Shown here: positions 1-8,900 of the stretch, piece by piece | Position numbering within the stretch: the stretch's first letter is position 1 | Layout: the number at the start of each line of letters is the position of its first letter | Source of the DNA: Cohnella xylanilytica | Lineage (GTDB): Bacteria > Bacillota > Bacilli > Paenibacillales > Paenibacillaceae | DNA: 41,155 bases | NCBI RefSeq assembly: GCF_014212175.1 | Contig: NZ_JACJVR010000048.1 | Span: 1 to 41,155, forward strand | Direction of reading: 5' to 3' | The notes under the pieces: generated by a model | What the model was told of the DNA's origin: nothing | The model's database searches: none | Seen by the model: only the letters and a program-made list of their open reading frames with translations | Position numbers and translations under genes: made by a program

Positions 1-1
1 C

Positions 2-583
2 GCGGGCGGCGAGGCGGCGGCCGCGCCGCCCGAAGCGCCGGCGCCGCTCTCGCGCGAGGAGCTCGAGGAGCGGCTGCGCGCGCCGGATTGGCAGGAGCGC
101 TACGCGGCGCTCGCGCGCATGAAGCCGGACGCGGAGCAGCTGCCGCTGCTCGCGCTCGCCGTGCGCGACGCGCACGTGTCCGTGCGCCGGCTCGCCGTCG
201 TGTACCTCGGCGACCTGCGCAGCCCGGAGGCGCTGCCGTACCTGTTCGGCGCGCTGAAGGATTCGTCGGCGGCCGTGCGGCGCACCGCCGGCGACACGCT
301 GTCCGATCTGGGCGATCCCGCCGCGATCGGACCGATGGTGGAGGCGCTCGGCGACTCCAACAAGCTCGTGCGCTGGCGCGCCGCGCGCTTCCTCTACGAG
401 GCCGGCGACGAATCGGCCCTTCCGGCCCTGGAGCGCATCGCCGCCTCCGAGCCCGAGTTCGAGGTGCGGCTCCAGGCCGAGATGGCCGTCGCCCGCATCC
501 AGAGCGGCGAGGAAGCCGCCGGCTCCGTCTGGCAGCAGATGACGCGTATGCGCGAGCAGGAGCAGGAGCAGGCCAAAGAATAA
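2..583 (+). CDS. CvfC/YpgR-like HEAT-repeat protein, C-terminal part (5' truncated by window edge)
   Basis: The frame is open from the first bases to a TAA at 581-583, so only the C-terminal ~193 residues are present and the start lies outside the window. After an Ala/Pro/Glu-rich linker there are several HEAT-type helical repeats, with motifs VVYLGDL, SVRRLAV, AVRRTAGDTLSDLGDPAA, KLVRWRAARFLYEAGDESALPAL, and a Glu/Gln-rich tail after SVWQQMTR. This layout and wording match the C-terminal part of the 'conserved virulence factor C' family (B. subtilis YpgR, S. aureus CvfC), whose N-terminus carries a NifU/Nfu-like domain. The exact role in Bacillales is unclear; HEAT repeats usually act as protein-binding scaffolds. 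A hairpin terminator follows at 633. An alternative is a generic HEAT-repeat protein. Confidence 0.8.
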   Translation, partial: AGGEAAAAPPEAPAPLSREELEERLRAPDWQERYAALARMKPDAEQLPLLALAVRDAHVSVRRLAVVYLGDLRSPEALPYLFGALKDSSAAVRRTAGDTLSDLGDPAAIGPMVEALGDSNKLVRWRAARFLYEAGDESALPALERIAASEPEFEVRLQAEMAVARIQSGEEAAGSVWQQMTRMREQEQEQAKE

Positions 584-632
584 GGGTTGCCCGGTAGCGG
601 AGTCCTCGATCGTTCGCCGCGCCGACAGCTCG

Positions 633-660
633 TCCCGGAGCCCCGCCGCTCCGGGATTTT
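633..660 (+). terminator. Rho-independent terminator of the HEAT-repeat gene
   Basis: A 9-bp GC-rich stem (TCCCGGAGC / GCTCCGGGA) with a 6-nt loop is followed by TTTT. It lies 50 bp after the stop codon and before the next promoter region. Confidence 0.75.
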
Positions 661-672
661 CACTTCGCCGCC

Positions 673-710
673 TTGCCAAAAATGCAATCGTATTCCAAAA
701 TGGTATACCA
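673..710 (+). promoter_or_regulatory. Possible promoter and palindromic operator of the ATPase-LuxR gene
   Basis: TTGCCA at 673-678 and CAAAAT at 696-701 are 17 bp apart and resemble a weak SigA promoter. A perfect 10-bp palindrome, TGGTATACCA, sits at 701-710 where the transcription start would fall. This is a reading of the sequence only; neither element is strong. Confidence 0.3.
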
Positions 711-749
711 AAGGATACTCGCAGCGAATGAATGAAGGGAGGGCTTCGG

Positions 750-2801
750 ATGATGATCGGACATCTAAGCTTCGCCGACCTCGAACGCCATTATATCGTC
801 GGCCGCGACGAGGAACTTGGCCGCTTCCGAACCGTTCTGTCCCGCGGCGGGTGGCCGGGTCACGCGAGCTTCTTGCACGTGTACGGAACGGGAGGCGTCG
901 GCAAAAGCACTTATCTTCGATTATGCAGAAGCGAGGCCGAGCGGGCCGGAGCCTGCTTCATCCTGCTGGACACCCCGGACTTCGTCCATACCGAGCGCGG
1001 ATTCGCGGAGGCGCTGCTTCAACAATTAAAGGAACGGTTCTCCGATCTCGACGGCCTCTCGGGTCCTCCCTTGGAGCAATGCGAGAGCGCTATCAGGCGG
1101 CTCTCGCAATCCGGGAGAGTCGTGTTGGCGCTCGACACGTTCGAACAGATGCAAGATTTGGAGACTTGGCTTCGCGAGAGATTCCTGTCCTCTCTGCCGG
1201 AGACGACGATCGTACTGACCGCAGGCCGCCGCCCGTTGAAGGGGGACTGGTTGTTGTCCCCGGTCTGGAGGCGGAAGCTGGCGCAGTTCGAATTGACGCA
1301 CCTGGACCAAACGGACTGCCACCGGTATTTAACCCGTTGCGGCTCTTACGACGAAGTCGTCAACGAGCGCATCTGGCGATTGACGAAGGGCCATCCGCTC
1401 ACGCTGTCCTTGGCCGCCGCGGCGCAATCTTACGACGAGCGAGGAAGCTTCGCGAAGGAGGCGGACTGGTTCGAAGAGGCGGCGGCTCTGTGGCTTAGGG
1501 AGGTCCCCGACCCCCAATTGAGGACCGTCGTGGAGGCCGCCTCGATCCTGCGGCATTTCGATCAGGAACTGCTGTCGTACCTTCTGGAAGAGAACGTGCC
1601 GGGAGACGTCTTCGACCGGCTGACGGCGCTGTCGTTCGTCAGCAAGTCCAAGCGCGGCTGGCAGCTTCACGATCTGATGCGGGAGACGACGAGCGCCCGC
1701 TTGCGGGCGCGGGCTCCCAAGCTCTACAAGCGGCTGTGCGGGCGCGCCGCGGGCTATTACGCCGATGCCGTGCTGGAATCGGCGAGCCGGTCGGACTCGG
1801 GTTGGGAAGTTCGCGAGCTGTTCCGCTACGTCGGCCCTGACGTTCTTCGGGCGCTGTCGAGCGAGACGCCCCGCTCCTCCTTATATTGGGAGACGCTGAC
1901 GGAGACGACTCTCGGCGACGCGATCGCCTATATCGATTGCCGGCAGAACTGGACGGAGGACGGCCAGTCCGGGATGGGAGTCGATCCCGAGACCGGCGCC
2001 GCTTTCCAGATCGAATACACGGCGGAGGCGATCCGCGGCAACGTGACGCGGCTGGACGCGAGGCAAGTCTTCGAGCTGGACCCTGAAGCGATCAAGCTGC
2101 TGCGGGATCAGGAAGGACAAGCTCGCGGCCTTGCCGTCGTCATTCCTTTCCACGAAGGCACCCTCGCCTTCATGGAGAAGGACCCGATCTGCAGTCCCTA
2201 TCTGCGGTCGCTGAAGCCGGAGGAGAAGAGGAAGCTTCAGACGCCTCGCCACCGCCCGTCGGGGTGGTTCATCCGCGTCCTGGATTGCTGGGACGTGTCG
2301 GATCCGGACGTGCGCGATGAGACGATCGACTTCATCTTCTCCTACATCTGCTCGGGAGGTCTCGTCGTCTGCTCTCCTTATCCGACGGAGATCGCCCGCA
2401 AGACATACCCCGGCTTCGGCTTCAGCGCGGTTGAGAGCGCCGCTCACCGGAATCACGAAGGGCGGACGGAGGCGCCGACTTACGCTCTCGATACGCGGGG
2501 CGACAAGCTCCGCGGGTTCCTGGAGGCGATGCTCCGCAGAGCCGGCTTGGATTGGCAGCCTTCGGCGAGACGGGAACCGGAAGCCAATGGCGGATTCGAA
2601 CGGCAGTCGGCGGTCCTCCATCCATTGACGAAGCGGGAGCTGGAGGTCGCCGAGCTCGTACTGGCCGGCTTGTCCAACGGCGAAGTCGCGCGGAAGCTGT
2701 TCGTCAGCGAGGCGACCGTCAAGAAGCATCTTCGGGCGGTATACGACAAGCTGGGCGTTCATTCGAGGGTCCAATTGGCCAGAATTCTAATAAAAGAATA
2801 A
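750..2801 (+). CDS. STAND-type ATPase with C-terminal LuxR helix-turn-helix, transcriptional regulator
   Basis: Start: GGGAGGG at 738-744 places translation at the ATG of 750 (or the adjacent one at 753); an in-frame ATG at 732 overlaps this site and is unlikely. The ~683-residue protein has a P-loop near residues 46-54 (GTGGVGKST), a Walker B-like VVLALDTFEQM strand near residue 125, a long helical/sensor middle, and a C-terminal LuxR-type HTH (LTKRELEVAELVLAGLSNGE to LGVHSRVQLARI). This resembles MalT/STAND regulators, which bind ATP and an inducer, oligomerise and activate transcription. It stands alone between two terminators, so its targets are unknown; the divergent-facing neighbour downstream is the large surface protein. 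Family confident, ligand unknown. Confidence 0.88.
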   Translation: MMIGHLSFADLERHYIVGRDEELGRFRTVLSRGGWPGHASFLHVYGTGGVGKSTYLRLCRSEAERAGACFILLDTPDFVHTERGFAEALLQQLKERFSDLDGLSGPPLEQCESAIRRLSQSGRVVLALDTFEQMQDLETWLRERFLSSLPETTIVLTAGRRPLKGDWLLSPVWRRKLAQFELTHLDQTDCHRYLTRCGSYDEVVNERIWRLTKGHPLTLSLAAAAQSYDERGSFAKEADWFEEAAALWLREVPDPQLRTVVEAASILRHFDQELLSYLLEENVPGDVFDRLTALSFVSKSKRGWQLHDLMRETTSARLRARAPKLYKRLCGRAAGYYADAVLESASRSDSGWEVRELFRYVGPDVLRALSSETPRSSLYWETLTETTLGDAIAYIDCRQNWTEDGQSGMGVDPETGAAFQIEYTAEAIRGNVTRLDARQVFELDPEAIKLLRDQEGQARGLAVVIPFHEGTLAFMEKDPICSPYLRSLKPEEKRKLQTPRHRPSGWFIRVLDCWDVSDPDVRDETIDFIFSYICSGGLVVCSPYPTEIARKTYPGFGFSAVESAAHRNHEGRTEAPTYALDTRGDKLRGFLEAMLRRAGLDWQPSARREPEANGGFERQSAVLHPLTKRELEVAELVLAGLSNGEVARKLFVSEATVKKHLRAVYDKLGVHSRVQLARILIKE

Positions 2802-2844
2802 TCGCTGCCCCTGACAGCGGCGCGCCTCCCCGGCGCGCGACGAA

Positions 2845-2885
2845 GAGGCCGGCGCTTCGGCGCCGGCCTCTCTCCGTTCGATTCC
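2845..2885 (+). terminator. Terminator after the ATPase-LuxR gene, possibly bidirectional
   Basis: A perfect 11-bp stem (GAGGCCGGCGC / GCGCCGGCCTC) with a TTCG tetraloop at 2845-2870 is followed by a pyrimidine-rich tract. It lies between convergent genes; on the minus strand the trailing T content is weak. Confidence 0.75.
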
Positions 2886-2936
2886 CTTTTCTCTTTTCTC
2901 TTTCTCTTATCTCTTGTCTCTTATCTCTTGCCCCTC
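2886..2936. repeat. CT-rich short tandem repeat between convergent genes
   Basis: Repeated CTCTT words with TTATCTCTTG and TGTCTCTT units form a low-complexity pyrimidine tract just downstream of the stop codon of the large minus-strand gene. No function is evident. Confidence 0.6.
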
Positions 2937-2940
2937 GTCT

Positions 2941-5900
2941 TTACTCCGGGCTTCCCAGCTTCTCCGCGATACGGCGGAGAACCGTTGCCGCTTGGGCGCG
3001 GGTCGCGACGCCGTCCGGATCGAACCGCGATCCGCCGACGCCCTGCGCCAGTCCGGCCTTAAGCGCGGAAGCGACGTCCGCCTTCGCCCAGCTCTTGATA
3101 TTGCCCTTGTCCGCGAACGGCTGGAGGAGGCTCTGAATCTCCTCTTCCCGCGCCGGAACGGCACCGGCAACGAGCAGCGAGTACGCCCTCCAGCTCATCG
3201 CCGTCATCTGCTCGCGGGTGACGAAGTCGTTCGGGCGGAACTTCCCGCGCCCGTCGCCTTCGATCAGCTTCGCGGCGGCCACCGTGCGGACCGCCTCGTA
3301 GTACCAGTCCTCCGCCTTCACGTCGTCGAACGGCGACGCTCCGGCAGCCCCGCTCTTCGCGCCGACGATGCGCGCGAGCATCGCGGCGAACTCCGCCCGC
3401 GTCACCTTGCGGTCGGGCTGGAACGCATCGGCCGTCACTCCGTTCACGTACAGACGGGCGGCCATCCATTCGATATGGCCCTGCGCCCAATGTCCGCCGA
3501 TGTCGGCGAACGGATTCGCGAAGGCGACGATGCCGTAGTAGCGCGACTTCGCGTCGGCGCCTGCCCATTTGAGCCCTGCTGTGCTGGAGACGTCCGAGAC
3601 GAATTGCCACTCCTTCGAGCTCGGATCGTAGCCGTAGACAGCCGCGGATCCGGAGGACGGCGTCGCCGTCGTCCAATACGCGAGGGCCGCGTCGGGCCGG
3701 GAAGCGGTCAGAGGAACGGTTCCGTCTCCTTCCACCGCTTCCGCGGCGAACCGGTATGTTCCGCTTACCCCCGTTAGTCCTCCGAACTTGGCCTTCAAGC
3801 CGTCCAGCCAAGCCTTCTCCTCATCGGCGGAAGCTCGGTCGACCTTGTAATGAACGGCGGACGCCTTGTCGCCGACGCCGGATGCCCAGGCTTCCGGTTC
3901 TACGACGACCGACACCGGTTCGCCCTTCAGCCGGATCTTTGATTTGGCCTCGGCAAGAGCTCGGAACGCTTCCGCCGGCAAGACGAGATCATACGAATCG
4001 GCGGCGGACGGAACTTGAACGAACAGCTCTTCGCCGTTCTTCGCGTTCTTGATCGCGTTAAGCACCGTCTCGGTCTTGAGAGAGATCGCCGCTAACTTGC
4101 GGCCTCCGTCGCCGTCCTTGACGCTAACCTCCGCATCCTTGCCGATGTCGGCGATATTGCCTTCGGCAGGACCCGGATCGGCTCCGCCTCCCGAACCTCC
4201 GCCCCCGCCCGTTCCCGGACCGGGCGTCGACGAGCGTTCGATCGTCAGCGCGTACGTCTTCGTCACGTCCGGACGGTTCGCGGCTTCGACCCGAATCGGA
4301 ATGACGCCGTCGCTCGGAATTTCGATCTCCTTCAGCGTGTCGGCGGCCAGCGGCACTCCCCGAATGGACAGCTTGCCTCCGGCTGCCGCCAGAGTCGCTT
4401 TCAATCGGATCGACGAAGCGTTCCCGCGAACCTTGATCGTATAGTCGGTCTTCTCCTTCGAGAACGGCTCGGCGAGAGTTCCGCCTTCGACGACAAGCGC
4501 GCTTAAGGAGGCATCCGGCCCGTTCAGGGCAAGCGTCTTCTCCGCGGATGGGTTGCCGAGCGAATCGGCCGCGGCGCCCGCCGCCGCGCGCACCGTAACC
4601 GCGGCGCCATCCCGGATGCGGCCGCTCAGCGTCAAGACGACCGCTTCCGGCTGCTTCCCTTCTTCCGGCCGTTCGGCGACCGCCGACAGGACGGCTTGAT
4701 CCGTGCCGGTCAGCTCGAACGATTCCGGGTTCAGGACCGTTCCCGCCGCCAGCGGTTCGTCGAAGCGAATGCGGATCACGGCGTTGCCGCCGATCGCCTC
4801 GGCCTCCATCGGAACCGGTCCTTGCGCGTCGCGGCGAACGGCCTTGACCGTCCGCTCGGCGCCGGCCAGCATCCTCGTTCCCGCATAGCTGACGAACGAT
4901 TGAGGCTCGACCGCGACCATATATTCGCTTCCTTCCTGCAATCCAGGCCCGCTTGGCTTGAACCGCACCTTGCGCGCGAGCGGACCTTGCCCGCCGTCTT
5001 GAGGCTCCAGGTAGGCCAAGGTACCTTCAACGGCGGCGCCTCCCGGTCCGGTGACGACGACCGTGCCGGCCGCGATGGGATCCTTAGCCGTCAAGTACTT
5101 GCTGAACTCGATGTCGACGTAGCTCTCTTCGCCGCTTACGACGGCTTCGATGCCGGCGACGATCGGCGGCGCCGTCGAGACCAGCCCGGCATTCACGTCG
5201 AAGTGCGGCGGCGGAACGGTCAATTCCGCGCTGCTCGCCGTCTCGTAGCCGGCCTTCTCCCAGACGACCTTCCATACCCCTTCGGGCACGTCCCAGCCGT
5301 ACTTGCCTTGGCCGTCGGTCAACTGCGGATTGATCTGGCCGTAGGAAGGGGCGTCGTACCAGACCTTCCATTCTCCCGCCGCCTTGTCCTTGAACAGAAC
5401 CGTCGCCTTCACGCCTTCCAGGCGATTCGAAGGCACCGCTTCATAGACGTAACCGCTCGGATCGTAGATCCATTTCAGTTCCGCATAGACGCGTCTCAGT
5501 CTTTTCTTGTAAATGTTCTCTTCTTCAAGCCCATCCAAGGTGTCATCGTCTTCCTCGCAGCTCTTCGGATTCGTCGGGCCGACCGTCTTGACTTTGTCGA
5601 TTTGCTCGTCGACGTAGCCGTCGATCTTTTTGGAGACATACTTGCCGGCGATGCCGGCGGCTTTGCCCAAGGGACCTTCGAGCATCATCGCGCCCGTCCA
5701 GGCGGTGATCGCCGTCTTGGCGACTTCGCCCCCTACCGTCACGAGGAGCGCCTTGCCGGCTTGTTGGCCGGTCGCTTCGATGTTCTCCGGACAGAGGGTC
5801 GCGGCCTCGACGTTATCCATAATCTTGGTAATCCGGCCGGCGTACTTATTGTATTTCGAATACTCCGATTTGATTTTTTTGAGAGGTGAACCGCCTTTTT

Positions 5901-8900
5901 TCGCAAATGAATCCTCTTGCGTTATGATTTTGTATTCGGCCGTCACCCGGATCATTTCCCGGTATTTGCCCGGATCGATCCCGAACTGATCCAGGCTATC
6001 CAGCGGATCGCCGGCCAAGGCGGCAACCGGCTGCTCCTTCGTCAAGGTATTCGAAGGGAACAATTCCGCCTTCGGCATGTAGGCGCTCGTCTTCACGACG
6101 ACTCCGTCCGCCGTCTCCTTCACGTCGAAGGTCATGTTGTAAACGGGAAGACCGGCCGCCTCGGCTTCGACGATCTCCTCGACCGTCGGCCTGTACGTCG
6201 TCGGAGTCAGATCGATTGTCTCGCTAGCCTCGATCTTGAAGTCCGGCAGCCCGGGGAATTCGATGACCGCGCTGCCCGAATAAACGTTGCCTTCCTGCTT
6301 GAACGGCGTCTTCTCCGAGATGATGAAGTCCTTCATTCCGGGAGGAAGCGCATCCCTCGTCTCCTGATCAGTCGGGATCTCGCGGCTGATGACGATCTTC
6401 GGCTTCACCGTGTCGTAGTCAACGTATAGCCCGCCCAGAGCGCCGGACGAAGTCGGCACCGTCGCGCGGAACAGACCGTCCTCGCCTTTCTCCGCCGTGA
6501 CCGGTCCCCCGATCTGGCCTCCCAGATAAATCTTGACGTTCTTCACCTTATCCGGTTCGTTGAACTTGAGTACGAATTGGAACGGACGGCCGGGAACGAC
6601 CGTGTACGGCAGCTGCGCGATTCCGTTCTCCGTATCGAGCTGAAGCCACTTGCCGTCCGGATATTGAGCCATCGCGATCTGCTGCAGGACCGGTTCATTC
6701 TGCAGATAGCTTACGACGTGCTGGTCCGTGCGGAGCGCCTTATCCCCGGATTCCGCCTGCGCCCACAGGAGATGATATTCCGAGCCGTCCATGTTGGTCA
6801 ACTCGATGTCGCCGGCCCAACTTCCGCCGGACGAAGCTGCGAACGTGCCGAGCAGCAAGTCGCCGTCATAGACCTTGACCCGGCTGCTTGGCGGCGCCAA
6901 GCCGATGACCCGAACAGACGATGCCGTCACGATGTTCGGCACTTCGAGCGTGACCTTCGGAACGTCGAGCTGGATGGAGCCGAGAGACTCTTCGATCGAC
7001 TTGCCCCCGGCCGTTCCTACGATGCGAGCGGACAATTGGGCTTGGCCCAAGCCATATCCCTCGTTCAGCCTCGCTTGCAGGACGACCGTTCCCTGCTCTC
7101 TCTCCTCGATGTCGCCCAATGCGACTTCAAGCGTATGGCCGTTCAAGGAGGCCGTTGCGTCAGCTCCGTTCAGCTTCACTGGAATCCGGTCGCCTCCAGG
7201 AACCGTAACCGGAGACACGCCGTCCGGAACCTCGATCTTTAGAGCGGCGCCGGCAACCGTCGCTTCCCCGTGGTTCTGATAGAACGCGCGCAAGTTGACG
7301 GTTCCTCCGGGCGTGACCTCGTTCTGCTGGGCCAGGAAACCGTTGGCCGTCACATGGAAGAAGTAATTCGCCGCCTGCAGGGTGACGGTTCCGACGTCGA
7401 TCGTCTCCTGCTCGCGAATAGTGAACTGTTTGAACGCCGTCTTCAGTTGCTTCGTCTTCTCGTCTCTGAGATGGAATTCAAGCCGGTATACGCCCGCCTT
7501 CGGAGCGTGCAATTCGAAGGGACCGGTGCGGACGTTCGTCGTCCGGATGAACTCCAGTTCGCCGTTTATCACTTCGTAAAGATTCGCATAGGCCCAAGAG
7601 TTCCCTTCCGTCGGAACGGAACCTTTGAAGAGCCCGCCTTGTTCCTCGATCCGCATCTCTACGGTGCCGTTCGCTTGTTCGTCGAGCCGAATCGTCGTGC
7701 ATTGCTCGAACGGCGAGTTCAGGACGCCCGATACGCAAGCTTCCACCTCTTCGCCGGGCTGACCCTGCAGAGGCATCGAATTCTGATAGTAGCTGGTCCG
7801 GCCGCCGGATTTGCCCCGCAGTTCCGCCTTGAAGCGGAGCTGCTCCATGTCGATAGGGCCTTGCCAATCGCCGCCGATCATTTTGACGTAGACTTTAAAC
7901 TCGACCATGCCATGTTCGGCCATTCGCACCGGAATATCGAAGGTGGTGGTCTTGCCGTTCTCGACAACCGCCTTCAAGCCTTCCTCCGACTTGTAATGAT
8001 AGGAGGTCTGGGCGGCCTGAACGTCTACCTCTCCCGCGAGTACGGATAGTTGGTAAGCTCCGTTCAAATCGGTATACGCCTTCTGCACAACCGGCTTGCC
8101 TTTGTATGTCTGGGTCGCCGTCACCAGCGCGTTGAACACAGGCTTGCCCGCGGGGTCCAGCACTTTGCCTTGCAGCTTGCCTTCTGGCGACCGGCGAACG
8201 GTAACCGGAATGACGTTATCGCCCGGCTTCAACGAGAACGGGATATTCGGAATCTCGTCGTACTTGGTTCCGCTCAGATCGACTTTGGCCGTATACTTCT
8301 TCGTCGTGTCTCCTGCCGCCGTCCAGTTCGTCAACCCTTCACCGTCCGTCTGGAATCCGGCCAAATAATCGGCGGCCGCCTCATTCCAGACCTCTACCCG
8401 GATTCCGGATAGAGGCTTGTTGTCCGGATCCGTGACTTTGAATCGGTAGCGCGTGGGCTCGATCACCTTCAAAGTCAACGACGTTACAAGCCCGCCCGGA
8501 ACCCGGACGTCGGATAGCTGCGACAACGGTTTGCCGTTGCCCGAATAGAGCGTCAACACGTACTTATCAGAAGGAGCCACTCCCTTCATGACGATCGGAT
8601 CGCCGTTCTCCAGAATCGCCGTGGATGAACTTCCGTTGTCCAGACTGACCGCCATCAGGTACGCGCCGTTCAGTTCGACCTCTCCGGGGTTGTCGAACGC
8701 GACCTTCAGGTTGCCGGCTACGGCGCGCGGCAGCCCTTCCGCCGGCTTCTCGACCGGGCCTCCCGACGCGCCCGTCATCGTCGCGACGACAGAAGTCAGT
8801 TCGGAGATTCCTTCCCGGATCGGGAATTCCGCCGCGTAATCGCCGGACCCCGCGGCCTTCTCGGTCAGATTCACGGTCGCTTCGGCCTTGCGCGGAGTCG